DNA from: Rhynchopus sp. YZ270_cl-10
Taxonomy: Eukaryota > Euglenozoa > Diplonemea > Diplonemida > Diplonemidae
Direction: 5' to 3'
Length of the DNA: 64,000 nucleotides
NCBI GenBank assembly: GCA_964035575.1
Contig: OZ037893.1
Coordinates: 310,001 to 374,000, forward strand
Part shown: piece by piece, positions 1 to 10,536 of the stretch
Layout: each line of letters opens with the position of its first letter
Numbering within the stretch: position 1 is the first letter of the stretch
Notes under the pieces: model-generated
The model's input: only the letters and a program-made list of their open reading frames with translations
The model's database searches: none
Told to the model about the DNA's origin: nothing
Translations under genes and position numbers: made by a program

Positions 1-698
1 GAGAGAGCGAGAGAAGAAAACCCCACGCTAGCATCGTCGGTGCACACAAATTAACAACAAAGAAACGAGAAAAAAAACAACAACAAAGAGATTTTGCCTT
101 GGAGAGAGGAAAGGCTGTCGCTCTTGGAACCCAAAAATCTAACCCCCCCAAAAAAAAAAATTGTGCGTAAAGTGTGTAACGGCATATTCTGTGTTGATCA
201 GAATACGCTCCCACTGACTACCTGGCCAAGAGGAAACCTCCATAAGACCAAAAAAAAAGAAAGTTAAAATGAATGTGCCTCGCAGACACACCTAAAAATA
301 GAAGCCTTGGCAAGATGAGCCTAAGTTTTGATAAAAGAAACCCTTGGCTATGCGTTGTGTGCCACATACGCTTTTTTTAAACCTTTCCCTAATCTCGCAT
401 GGTCGACCCCTCCCCTTCTTGAGTTCACACGATCACTACTCCAACCATCACACTATATGGACAATGTTTTAAGGCCTCTAAGGAACTACCCACAGCTGCT
501 TTCAAACAACATAATAGGCTATATTCCGAGTACTAAGGGAAAACCCCTGATAGCTAACACATACACACGATAAGTGGGCAAGAGTTCGTCCGGACCGTAC
601 TCCCAGTTCGTTATCAAATACACACACTGTGGGTGATGTTCCACTCTGAGGAACTGTCCATGTGTGCTTTTAAAGCATCATCACACACACACCGCTTC
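1..698. other. Intergenic, downstream flank of the kinase gene
   Basis: No gene is supported here. The stretch is AT-rich with A-runs. Bases 165-245 resemble 50656-50750: both have GTGCGTAAAGTGT, an ATTCTGTG core, CACTGACTACCTGGCC and AAGAGGAAACCTC, so this is a two-copy dispersed repeat (family J below). A plus-strand frame at 328-573 lacks an ATG and resembles no known protein, so it is not called. Confidence 0.6.
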
Positions 699-3003
699 TC
701 ACCCCACAGCGACAAACCCTTCAAACTTTTCGACATCATACTGGCCTTTCCCTGCTTGCAGGATTTCGGGTATCTGTAGAAAAAAGGGGGGTTTTTTTTA
801 ATCGATCCTTCCTTCATTTTCATACCTGCTTTGTGAACTCAGATGCGAAATACCGGGTGTCATTGATAACATCTTGGCATTCAGGTTTCCACGGAACGGG
901 AACACGCTTTGTGAGCACATCTGCGAAGGAGAGGTCCTGGAAGAATTCTTGCCGCTGCAGCTTTGACACGGAGGAGAGACGTGCTGTGGGGTCGCGTTCG
1001 AGGAGGAGTGGGATGACTTTGCTGGCGGATGCGGGCACGCTGTTGGGGATGACGAGCTTCTGTGTGAGAATCGCAGTGTACATCTCCGGCAAGGACCGGC
1101 CTATGAACGGAGTGGACCCCGTCAACATCTCAAACAGCAGGATCCCCAACGACCACCAGTCCACTTCAAATCCGTGTCCCTTCTTCAACACCAGCTCAGG
1201 AGACATGTATTCGGGAGTACCGCAAAAAGTGTGTGCCTTTGAGTCGTGGTCGCGCTTCACCTTTGCCAAACCAAAATCGGTCAAAACAACGTGCCCGTCG
1301 TTGTCTAGGACAAGGTTTTCTGACTTCAGATCGCGGTAGATTATGTCCATTCCGTGAAGGTGTGCTAATGCGAGAGAAATCTCAGCGGCATAGATTTTCG
1401 CCCGATTTGGTGCAAATTTTTGTTCGCGTTTGAGATGGAAATAGAGCTCCCCACCAGAGAGGTAGTCCATGACGAAGATGAGCTGGCGACGGGTTTGGAA
1501 GGAGTGATGCAGACGCACGACGAAGGGGTGCTCCACACCCTGCAGGATGTCCTTCTCCGAGATCGTGTGCGCCACCATTTTGTTCTTTATTACCTGCTCC
1601 TTCTCGATAACCTTCATGGCGAAAACCTCCTTCGACCCATCCTTCTTATTGTTCTTCATCACCTTCATCACCTTCCCAAAACTCCCAATACCCACTACAC
1701 AGAGCACCCGGTAGTCACGCAGTCTGATTTCATCATTGTTGGGCTTAAAGATACGAGACGTCTTTTCCATCAATAGATCGGTCAACGTGAGGGTAGGGAC
1801 TGCCGACTGTTCTGCGGGTTGCTCTGCTGCAAGCTCTTCTTCTTCTTCAAAGAGAACAGGCGATTCACGGTTTTCCTCTGGACAGTCTAGAAGTCGGTTC
1901 CGTTTGACAGTATCCTGCAGGAACTGCACCCATTCCACCTTCGTCTCCTCCGAAGGCGCCATTAACAGATACGTCCTCGGCAGATGGCTCCCCGCAATAC
2001 AAAATGAGTGCGGAAAGCGGTTCGACTGCTGGTCAATAATTTGCACGCTTTTCAAAGAGATTTGCCCCTTCCTCCGCCGGCTTCCTCTCGTTTCGCTGTA
2101 TACCAATTCAAAAGGAAATGCGGGGTTGACTTCGAACCACCGTTTTTTGAAGGTTCCGCGAACACCAAGCTTTCTGTCTCCCATCTTCATGAGATAGCCA
2201 CTGCCGGGACCTGCCTGGACGAGACCTAGAATGCTTAAAAAAACGTAGGAATTGGACATTTCTAGGTACGAAGCTTCACGGCGGATGACCCGAGAGGCGG
2301 TGCTGGTAGCTTCAGAGGTTGCTCTGCTGGGAAGAGAAACAGAAGAATGCGAGGTAATGGAAACCTCTGACGTGCCACTCAGACGGCTTCTACTATGCCG
2401 TGGGTTCTGTGTATGCGCCCGCGCCTTCTCCGCCGACTCCTTCGCCGCCTCGTCAATAACAAACTGCAAAAACTCTTGAATCCCTGCCCTCCTCCTTTCA
2501 ATCGTTGCCTTACTAAACCTAGACAACGCTGTCTTCGCAAAAACCTTCGAAAACCTCGCCTGCAACGCACATTGACTCGCAAAAGGAGAAGGAATAAAAT
2601 TCAACGTTTGACTCAAAGATGCAAACCCCCCGAATAGCGTCCCCCCTGAAGGCGATCTTTGCGTTGAAGAGAAGGAGGAGTTTGAGAGGGACGACGGGAT
2701 TGGCGGGGAGACGGGAGATGCGGATGGCGAGGTCGCAGTATCCCTCCCAGACTGCATATGACAGAGACGTGTGTATACCTCCTCGCAGTCGCTGAACCGC
2801 CTCCAGGCGCACTGTACAATCATCCCGCCCCGTTTGTCCGTCACGGCGACCCTATACAAAGTGTAGCCCTCATCCGACAGATGCGGCGAAGTGACAGCCA
2901 CCTTCAGCGAACCCCACTCCTGCTTGCATCGCGACCGCAGCGACGTGGTGGTGCTCTTTATAGTGCAGTTGGCGCCTTTGAGACTCTCCTCCAAGGGGTC
3001 CAT
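699..3003 (-). CDS. PX-PH-AGC serine/threonine protein kinase (AKT/SGK-like), one intron
   Basis: Predicted lipid-regulated kinase of about 750 aa. A PX domain comes first (about residues 27-185, with a Ser-rich insert), then a PH domain (267-368), then an AGC kinase domain (about 430-690). Visible catalytic signs are the GIGSFG loop near 438, the AMK lysine, YRDLKSEN, DFG near 576, and the activation loop FCGTPEYMSPE with its Thr near 592. The continuous frame stops at FTKQV, too early for an AGC kinase. A 52-nt intron (774-825, GTATGA...CTACAG) joins FTKQ to IPEILQAGKGQY and a final FEGFVAV, which matches the FxxF hydrophobic motif. The Ser/Thr after FxxF, and a clear turn motif, are missing. 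The start at 3003 follows a CT-rich tract with a CAG; an in-frame ATG lies at 3147. PX and PH suggest recruitment to phosphoinositide membranes (family knowledge). Confidence 0.9.
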
Positions 3004-3732
3004 GTTGTCCCAGGAATGTGATGGTTTTACAGTGATGACATAAAAGAGAAGGTGATGGAGAGAGAGAAAAGGAGGTGGAGGTGGAGGGGGTGCTGTAGGG
3101 GGGGAGGTGGAAGGTGGGGTGGGTGGTGGATTAGTCGTGGTGGTCAAGTGTTTTGACCGGTAAGTTTTGTTGATCGGTCAAAAAGCCTGATAAAAATGTA
3201 TTGGTCATGATCAGTGGCATCGGGCATTGTTCGGTTTTTTGAAAAGAAAATTGTGTTTGAAAAAATGGTGTGTGTTACGGAGGGGGGGCCTGTATTGGCA
3301 TGTCCTTGACAGGTGTTTTCAGGAACACTAAATAAGATTAGTATCACAATAGTGCACACGATCTGCGAGAACGAGATGGGGGACGGATCCGCACTGGAGC
3401 TACAAGGCATCTTAGATGTCCTGGATGCAGTGCTGGAGGGGGAGCAGCACCAGATGCCATGTGGCGGCGTCGCCAGCTTTGTCAATATGACAACAGCGCA
3501 GGCATGGACCGAGACGAGCTTGCCACCCGTACCAGCGAACCGGAGCGACGTTGCCATGAACCACGTAGGGGCTGCCGCACCATGCAGGTGTCCTTCGGAC
3601 TGAGTAACATGGAACAGTATCGCCAGAAGAACGACAGTACCCACGCCTTGTACGACTGCGCTCTAGCTGCCACCCCTCCACCTGCCAACAGGAGCCCGCA
3701 GGCAGACCAGTCTCTTATGAATCTCTTTATAT
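3004..3732. other. Intergenic; ambiguous open frames
   Basis: Bases 3144-3644 are open on the minus strand (166 codons, hydrophobic start MGTVVLLAILFHV). Bases 3313-3603 are open on the plus strand (96 codons). The segment 3370-3700 is more GC-rich than typical spacer and may be a decayed gene fragment, but neither reading resembles a known family and the two contradict each other. No gene is called. Confidence 0.4.
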
Positions 3733-4266
3733 TGCGAGTGGTCACTCCCAACTCACGCATAAGTAGCGAGGTGGGTGGTAAAAACCACTGCTGTGGTGGT
3801 GTTCGTGATGTGTCGGTGGTGAACAGTCAGCCAGGTATTTGGGTGGGAAAGGGTGGGGTCGGAGAGGGGATATTCGTCAGCCGATATTCGCTTGACAGAG
3901 TGAGGTCTTGCGAGTGGTCACTCCCAACTCACGCATAAGTTGCGAGGTGGGTGGTAAAAACCACTGCTGTGGTGGTGTTCGTGATGTGTCGGTGGTGAAC
4001 AGTCAGCCAGGTATTTGGATGAAAACACAGTAATTACGCACACCAGCACACAAGGTGCCGACTCAGTTCGGAGGTGACAGAATGTTTGTGTTTGATTTTC
4101 ATCATGCAGGTCAAGAGTGTCGTGTGTGATGGATGTTTCTTGCGCAGCTGAGAACCTGACTCAGGCATGTAGAGCCTGGCAAGAGGGTTGCGAGCTTTTT
4201 TGCGAATCATGCGGGAGGGAAGGTATAAGGAGCAAAGGGGTGGGCTCAGAAGGACAACACTAAAAT
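3733..4266 (+). repeat. Family A intergenic repeat, two copies in tandem
   Basis: A partial copy (about 3733-3838) is followed by a fuller one (about 3898-4218). Both start TTGCGAGTGGTCACTCCCAA and run through GGTGGTAAAAACCACTGC and GAACAGTCAGCCAGGTATTT. The second continues through GACTCAGTTCGGAGGTGACA to CAGCTGAGAACCTGACTCAG and GGCAAGAGGGTTGCGAGC. A further shared block, GAGCAAAGGGGTGGGCT, follows at about 4230 and recurs at 9047. The copies share nearly identical stretches with those at 6.0 and 9.0-10.3 kb. No long coding frame is shared. The mechanism of spread is unknown. Confidence 0.9.
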
Positions 4267-4738
4267 GTCAGTACCACAGTGGGGGCTCAGGCGGAGAGAT
4301 TTCTTCAGGAGCGCACGCAGAACGCACTGCGCATTTACTTTGACAACGCAAGAGATGGTAAGGCCTGCAGACAGGCGGTATTGAAAAAAAATTAGAAAAA
4401 TTGAAGGAGAAAAGAGGGGGTTACATGATACGATTTTGTTTCCAAAAAAACTCAGTTTTTCTTTTTCTTTTTGTACCCTCTCAAACCTTTTGCCATAGAA
4501 ATGGTAGCATGGGGGTAATTTCTTCTATTCCTTTTTTGTCTGTGTCAAAACCAAACAAAAAAAAACCACAAAAAACAACCTGGTTCAGATCTCAAAGTAA
4601 AATGCGTTTCGTTTCCCCCCCCCCAAAGATTTAAGGGGAAAAAAACGAAACAGTTTTCTCTCGCTCTCTTATGGAAATAAGGGTTCTCTTTTTGTGTACG
4701 AAATACAAAATAGAAAATGAGTATAAAAAAAAGATCGC
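4267..4738. other. AT-rich intergenic spacer
   Basis: Spacer between family A repeats and the 3' end of the RIB43A gene. It is rich in A and T runs. On the minus strand there is a clear pyrimidine tract ending in CTGCAG near 4365, but no downstream exon is recognised. Confidence 0.5.
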
Positions 4739-5863
4739 TCACCTTGTGGACTTCTGAAATCTGTCGAAGAACTGCTCGCCCACTTCATTCGCGTAGAGGC
4801 GAGAGGTGGAGTGCAGTTTGTCCTGTTTCATGCGACTTTGCTGTCTTCTTTCGCTGTTGAGGTGGAGGTGCGCCTCGCGTTTTTCCTCTGAAATTTTGTT
4901 TTCTAGCATGATTGCCATTTCGTTTTCGTGCCGCACATTTGCGGCATCAATTGCACGATCCTCCGCCTCAGTGATACGCCTCTCCCTCAGGATCACATGC
5001 TGCTGCGCTTGGTGGTTGATCACTGCTTGCGTATCCTCTGGGAGAATGCCCTTCATCTTGTCTCTGTACCCAGGAAGGCTACGCTCATTGAGTAGATCAC
5101 TGTCCAGCATATTCTGAATCTCTTCTAGGTTCTTTGCGCTTTCATTGAGTCTAGCCTGTTCAGACTCCTGTCTCTTCTGCTCTGCCATGCGTCTGTTACA
5201 CTCTGCTGTCGTCAATGTGTCGTGCTTCCTCTGTTGATGCATCAGGTACTGGATCGACCGGGCACGTTGTTGCATTTCGTCTTGCCTTCCTTGAAAGACC
5301 CTTTCGCGGTTTGCTTCTACACGGCGCATGGCTTCTTTTTCGGTGTGCTGCTCGGAAACCCATTGGGTAAGTTGGTCCTTTTGTTTTTGGCGTCTGGAGG
5401 AAGCGTCGAGGTCTTCTCCTGCGAATTTTTGCATGCCGGAGACGGTGCAGCGTGGGTCGTGGTCGGAGACGCGGGTTGGGATGAGGTTCTTCTGTGTGTC
5501 TGGGTCGTTGAGGTGCCATTCTGAGGCCGCCTGCTTCTTTTGGAAACGCCGGCGGTACTCCACCAGGTCCCGTTCACGCTGGCCACGGAGTTGGTCAGAC
5601 TCATGCTGCAGGGACTGCATATGCTTATCCATCTGCACAGCCTGCCTCTGCTGCCAATCGTCTGCCTCAGCCTCAAGCCTCACCCTCGCCTGCTTCTCCC
5701 TTACCTGTCCATCCAAACTCTGCCTGTCAATGCCAATAGTACGCACCTTAGGATCCAATATCCTGTGCAGTCTCTGTTCCTCAAGCTTCACGCGTGTCTT
5801 GGAGTTGTGCTCGACAGCGTCCACATGGTGGATAGACAGCGCAGACGTCATTTTGAGGGTCAT
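4739..5863 (-). CDS. RIB43A-family axonemal microtubule protein
   Basis: Predicted flagellar doublet-microtubule inner protein of about 374 aa, related to RIB43A/RIBC2. The sequence is almost entirely charged coiled coil. The diagnostic family block is present: LNDPD..KNLIPTRVSDHDPRC, followed by SGMQKFAGEDLDASSRRQKQ. The C-terminus FFDRFQKSTR matches the usual FF.QF..S.R end, so no further exon is needed although AAG|GTGAGC follows. The start at 5863 is the first ATG after a CT-rich tract ending CACCCAG; a second ATG is four codons downstream. RIB43A proteins line the A-tubule of cilia (family knowledge), so the organism has a motile flagellum at some stage. Single exon. Confidence 0.92.
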   Translation of the reverse strand: MTLKMTSALSIHHVDAVEHNSKTRVKLEEQRLHRILDPKVRTIGIDRQSLDGQVREKQARVRLEAEADDWQQRQAVQMDKHMQSLQHESDQLRGQRERDLVEYRRRFQKKQAASEWHLNDPDTQKNLIPTRVSDHDPRCTVSGMQKFAGEDLDASSRRQKQKDQLTQWVSEQHTEKEAMRRVEANRERVFQGRQDEMQQRARSIQYLMHQQRKHDTLTTAECNRRMAEQKRQESEQARLNESAKNLEEIQNMLDSDLLNERSLPGYRDKMKGILPEDTQAVINHQAQQHVILRERRITEAEDRAIDAANVRHENEMAIMLENKISEEKREAHLHLNSERRQQSRMKQDKLHSTSRLYANEVGEQFFDRFQKSTR

Positions 5864-6323
5864 TTTGTTGGAGATATCTGGGTGGTGGGGGAGGTGTGGG
5901 TGTGTGGGGTAGTCAACAGTCAAGGTATGAGTGGTCACTCCCTTCTCACGCATGTTGCGAGGTGGGTGATATGATTAGTGATGTGAACAGTTGAGAGGTG
6001 ACAGAATGTTTTGGAGTTGCAGTCTTGCGAGTGGTCACTCCCAACTCACGCATAAGTAGCGAGGTGGGTGGTAAAAACCACTGCTGTGGTGGTGTTCGTG
6101 ATGTGTCGGTGGTGAACAGTCAGCCAGGTATTTGGATGAAAACACAGTAATTACGCACACCAGCACACAAGGTGCCGACTCAGTTCGGAGGTGACAGAAT
6201 GTTTGTGTTTGATTTTCATCATGCAGGTCAAGAGTGTCGTGTGTGATGGATGTTTCTTGCGCAGCTGAGAACCTGACTCAGGCATGTAGAGCCTGGCAAG
6301 AGGGTTGCGAGCTTTTTTGCGAA
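5864..6323. other. Intergenic, mostly family A repeat
   Basis: Short 5' flank of the RIB43A gene, then a family A copy at about 6019-6338 that is almost identical to the copy at 3898-4218, including the tail TTTTTTGCGAATCATGCGGG. The two sit upstream of neighbouring genes in the same orientation. Confidence 0.85.
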
Positions 6324-6530
6324 TCATGCGGGAGGGAAGAGCACATCACGGATGGTGTCCGAGGGGGTGACCATGGTTTCATGCGATGCTGTCGACAAAG
6401 AAGAAAACGAGGGAGGGGGAAGTGCTTTTCTTAAACTATAATGCGAGACAATACTCGAGGAGATGTCCATCAACACAGACGTCGCCTTTTGATAGGTTGT
6501 GGAATTTGTGATTTCGACATTCAAATTCAT
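6324..6530 (-). CDS. Possible small or decayed gene (68 codons)
   Basis: A weak candidate. The minus frame starts MNLNVEITNSTTYQKATSVL and ends DTIRDVLFPPA, with codon choice that looks protein-like. The same frame is open further upstream (about 6555-6625, MLQDAAVASFQIGDSGDPKY), separated from this part by one in-frame TAA. Its 3' end runs into the family A repeat at about 6338. This could be the remains of a host gene cut by the repeat, or an exon whose partners I cannot see. No family is recognised. Confidence 0.25.
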   Translation of the reverse strand: MNLNVEITNSTTYQKATSVLMDISSSIVSHYSLRKALPPPSFSSLSTASHETMVTPSDTIRDVLFPPA

Positions 6531-6941
6531 TGCACATCGATATTCCGTAATTTATTTTTCTTCAAAATATTTTGGATCTCCGCTGTCGCCAATTTGAAAC
6601 GAGGCTACAGCGGCATCTTGTAACATGATCACCTACCGCATGTGGTCTTTGGTCTTTGCCGTTGACGAACTAGATCGTCAGCGACGCAGTCCAGAGAAGG
6701 AAACACCTGAAACACAACATGTGTGTGCGTGCTGAGGCTAATACAAAGCGTCTGCTTTGCTGTGCTGCTCTCAGCTTGCATCGTGTGTTAAGGCGAATGG
6801 TGTACACATGGAACACCTTGAAGAAAGGAAAGGGGGGAACAAAAAAGGGGAAAAAAAGAAAAAGAAAAAAAGGCAACGGGAAATTATCCCATTTGCTCAA
6901 ATAATTGACAACAAAGCAAACAGAACCAGAAACAACGCAGC
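6531..6941. other. AT/A-rich spacer
   Basis: No supported gene. A-rich purine tracts lie at 6826-6880. This is the 3' flank of the WD40 gene. Confidence 0.5.
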
Positions 6942-9008
6942 TCAATGCAGGTTCCACACATAGACAGCCCCGTCGTGCCCAGCAGTGGCAAGACGGGTGC
7001 TGTCAGGAGAGAAGGCAAGTCTGCTCACAACTGAGGTATGTGCAGCGAGGAGAGAGACCACAGCACCTGTCGCAGCATCCCACACCACCACGTCCCCGAG
7101 ACCCACCGCAGCGAGGTATGCGTCGTTGGGGCTGAAGGCCGCATCAAAGAGAAACCCCGACGGCAGTGAGAGGGTCAGCCTGTCGGCACCTGCGTGCCAC
7201 ACACGCACCTTCCCGTCAGGGTACCCCCTTGCCAGATGTGTTGCGTTGCTGCTGAACGAAAGCGAACGCACGTCGCCCAGAATCAGGTCAAGCTCCTCCT
7301 TCTTCGCACCGTTGTCAGCATCCCACACCACAACAGGGTCCGTCACACGTGTGCCCACACTCGCAATGCTGGCGCCACCTGCCGAAAACACTGCGTCACG
7401 TGTGTAACCCTGAATCACGAGGTCGGGCTTTCCTGCCGTCATTGTGCTGTACTTCCTGACAGCGGAGTCGCTTCCTGCAGAGATGACCCACTCGCCGTCC
7501 TCAGAGAAGGACACACGTGTCACAGGCATGCTGCTGTGCACAGGGAGGTGCAGCAGCGCCACGCCTGTCGCACTGTCGCACACCACCAGGCTTCCACCAG
7601 CACCACCAACAGCAAAACGCGTGCTGTCCGGCGAGAACACAATGTCGTACGCGATGAAGTCCACACACGCCGCATGACGGAGGAAAGCACCAGTGCCGGC
7701 CTCGTAGAGACGCACCACACCGTCGTCGGAGCCTGTGGCGAGCATGCTGCTGTCGGGCGAGAAGGCCACACTGCGCACAGGTTCCAAGTGGTGGATCTTC
7801 AGAGCACAGTTCAGAATCGATGAGCAAGTTCCAGTCAGTGTGTTTGGCTGCACACAAGCAGATGGTGCTTCGGTGCCCCCAACAGTGGGGAGTGGTGTGT
7901 CCATTGGCAACGCTGGGACAATGGTGGGAACGGGGCTCAGGAGGGCAGCTACGGGTGGGATGGTCCACAGATTGCAGGTAGTTCCGAATATCGTGCTGCA
8001 TGCCTGGATGATGTTGTTACTCCTGAACATAATACGCGTAGGTGTGTAAGACAGTGTGACTATAATGCGGGTGTCGGCGTTGTCGTTCATCAAGTCATAC
8101 ACCGTGAAAGCAGTAGGGTCGATCTTGCTAGGGACTCTCATCACCGCAACACGGCGACCATCAGGCGACCAGGCAAACTCCTGAACACGTTCCTGTGAAA
8201 CAAGCAGCACGTCGGGTCTTGGTGCTCTTGAATCAGGAAGTGGAAGAGGAAAGCTCCACCTCACAACTTGGCCGTCTGTGGACCCCGCCATGAGAGCGTC
8301 TGCAGAAAACTTCACAGTCTTAGCGTCGCTCAGTGAGAGCGTAGCGAGCCTTGTCCAGTCGGCAGTGCTGAACACCACCACCACCCCAGATTCAGCGTTG
8401 GAGTAGGCCAGAAAGTCTCCGTCAGGTGAAAACGTAAGTTCGGTGATAGCCCCACCCTCGACCATTTGCAAACTTGCCACCACCGCTAGGGTATCAACAT
8501 TGTACACCTTGACTTCAAGTGACCTGGATATATCAGTATAGGCACTCGCCACCCACGCATTGTGAGGGTGGACCGCGAGTGTCTGCGAGACGTCGGTTGT
8601 CAACTCTACTTCTACGTACCTTGGGGGCACGGCTTGAAAGTCAGCCACCACATACACTCCTTCGGTGGTAGCCATCACGAGCTTGGTACTGTCGGGCGAC
8701 AAGACGAGAGATGTTACGTAGTCAACAGCGTTCTTCTGACCCAGCGGCAGGTACAAAATGTCTGGCTGCATCCCGTAATGGTGCTCACCTTGGGCAGTCT
8801 CCGTGGCGCGAATGAAAACTGTGGTTTCGCCAGGACCCGGTCCACGAATTGCACCTGCCATGTGTGCTCCGTTCGGATGCATCACCAAGGAAGAAACAGT
8901 CCCATCCTCGAACGCAACATAAGTGCAATACTGACTCTCGCTAATGTGGCAAACCCCCTCTGTGTACCCACCCATTGTCACAGACGCAAGAAGCCCAAAT
9001 GCGAGCAT
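6942..9008 (-). CDS. Secreted/lumenal WD40 beta-propeller protein
   Basis: A 688-aa single-exon protein. The start at 9008 gives a hydrophobic N-terminus, MLAFGLLASVTMGGYTEG, that reads as a cleavable signal peptide. TTCCTCAG lies just upstream. The body is WD40-like repeats with recurring FSPDS, SPDG and VWDA/VRVWH turns. They fall in two sets, about residues 30-360 and 415-688, split by a Pro/Thr-rich linker with Cys residues (about 375-415). This implies two propellers. The protein ends cleanly in VYVWNLH. WD40 proteins are usually cytosolic or nuclear, so the signal peptide is the odd point. The ligand is unknown. Paralogy with bacterial-type WD40 repeats is possible but untested. Confidence 0.85.
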   Translation of the reverse strand: MLAFGLLASVTMGGYTEGVCHISESQYCTYVAFEDGTVSSLVMHPNGAHMAGAIRGPGPGETTVFIRATETAQGEHHYGMQPDILYLPLGQKNAVDYVTSLVLSPDSTKLVMATTEGVYVVADFQAVPPRYVEVELTTDVSQTLAVHPHNAWVASAYTDISRSLEVKVYNVDTLAVVASLQMVEGGAITELTFSPDGDFLAYSNAESGVVVVFSTADWTRLATLSLSDAKTVKFSADALMAGSTDGQVVRWSFPLPLPDSRAPRPDVLLVSQERVQEFAWSPDGRRVAVMRVPSKIDPTAFTVYDLMNDNADTRIIVTLSYTPTRIMFRSNNIIQACSTIFGTTCNLWTIPPVAALLSPVPTIVPALPMDTPLPTVGGTEAPSACVQPNTLTGTCSSILNCALKIHHLEPVRSVAFSPDSSMLATGSDDGVVRLYEAGTGAFLRHAACVDFIAYDIVFSPDSTRFAVGGAGGSLVVCDSATGVALLHLPVHSSMPVTRVSFSEDGEWVISAGSDSAVRKYSTMTAGKPDLVIQGYTRDAVFSAGGASIASVGTRVTDPVVVWDADNGAKKEELDLILGDVRSLSFSSNATHLARGYPDGKVRVWHAGADRLTLSLPSGFLFDAAFSPNDAYLAAVGLGDVVVWDAATGAVVSLLAAHTSVVSRLAFSPDSTRLATAGHDGAVYVWNLH

Positions 9009-10536
9009 TGTTCTATGTAGCAAACCTGAGGAATGTGGGATGGGGAGCAAAGGGGTGGGCTGAGAAGAACGGCATCAAAAATGGACACACTGTGGGTGTG
9101 TGAGTGAACAGGCAGCCAGGTATTTGGGTTAGGCTTTCGGGTGGGGTCGGAGAAGGGACATTCGTCAGGCGATATTCGCTAGACAGAGTGAGGTCTTGCG
9201 AGTGGTCACTCCCAACTCACGCATAAGTTGCGAGGTGGGTGGTAAAAACCACTGCTGTGGTGGTGTTCGTGATGTGTCGGTGGTGAACAGTCAGCCAGGT
9301 ATTTGGATGAAAACACAGTAATTACGCACACCAGCACACAAGGTGCCGACTCAGTTCGGAGGTGACAGAATGTTTGTGTTTGATTTTCATCATGCAGTTG
9401 AGGTGGGGTTTTGTCGGGAAGCAACAGAATGCGTACTCAGCCGGCTCTTCCTAATAAAGAGTTTATCTCTCAAAGTCGTTCGGAGTTGGATTGTTCTCTT
9501 TGTTATGTCATCATGTTCGTGTTGCTGTGTTGTGGTCTTGCGGTGGCAAAGCTGCCCTGCTCACGCATAAGTTGCGAGGCAGGGTTCGATAACAACGCTG
9601 TGTGGACGGCACTTCTGTGTTACGTGTTCATGTTTCTTGCGCAGCTGAGAACCTGACTCAGGCATGTAGAGCCTGGCAAGAGGGTTGCGAGCTTGTTTGG
9701 GGTTGGTGCAGGAGGGAAGCAATGTCTTGCATCGCTTTACAACCCAGCAACTTATGTGAAGCTGTGGGCTGTTACAGCTTGCTTTTGCAGGTATTCTGAA
9801 CAGAGTTGTGAGGTCTTGCGAGTGATCAAGCTCCCTACTCACGCATAAGTTGCGAGGTGGGTGGTATTACCATCGCTGTGTGGTGTTTGTGATGTGTCGG
9901 TGGTGAACAGTCAGCCAGGTATTTGGATGAAAACACAGTAATTACGCACACCAGCACACAAGGTGCCGACTCAGTTCGGAGGTGACAGAATGTTTGTGTT
10001 TGATTTTCATCATGCAGGTCAAGAGTGTCGTGTGATGGATATTTCTTGCGCAGCTGAGAACCTGACTCAGGCATGTAGAGCCTGGCAAGAGGGTTGCGAG
10101 CTTTTTTGCATTGAGGTGGGGTTTTGTCGGGAAGCAACAGAATGCGTACTCAGCCGGCTCTTCCTAATAAAGAGTTTATCTCTCAAAGTCGTTCGGAGTT
10201 GGATTGTTCTCTTTGTTATGTCATCATTGTACAATTTAATTCTTTTTCACTCCTAGTAGGCTAACTAAGGATTCGAATGTTTCTTGCGCAGCTGAGAACC
10301 TGACTCAGGCATGTAGAGCCTGGCAAGAGGGTTGCGAGCTTCTTTGCTCTCATTTGATGGTACACCGAAATTCCCAAAAATAATAAATCAAAATTTGTAA
10401 AAACCCCCACTTCTTCTTATGCAACACCTCTCTCAATGACAGGAAAGCTGAGTTCAGATTGATGGAAACCAATCGCAAATACACCTTCCCCTCCCTCCCC
10501 ATACCCTGATAAGGGTATCACCCCCTCAAAAGCACC
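9009..10536. repeat. Family A repeat cluster
   Basis: The spacer is almost wholly family A modules in mosaic order. There is a leader block from 9047, a copy at 9182-9397, a 118-bp module at about 9398-9515, a diverged head at 9535-9600, tails at about 9625-9700 and 10277-10345, and a full copy at about 9805-10110. The 118-bp module (TTGAGGTGGGGTTTTGTCGG to TTTGTTATGTCATCAT) recurs without visible change at about 10110-10228. Beyond 10346 the spacer is AT-rich with no gene. The shuffled order suggests repeated unequal exchange or gene conversion. Confidence 0.85.

Noticed and set aside
9535-9605. tRNA-like segment with GGTGGCAAAG and GGTTCGATAAC
   Set aside because: No cloverleaf can be drawn; it is a diverged part of a family A repeat.
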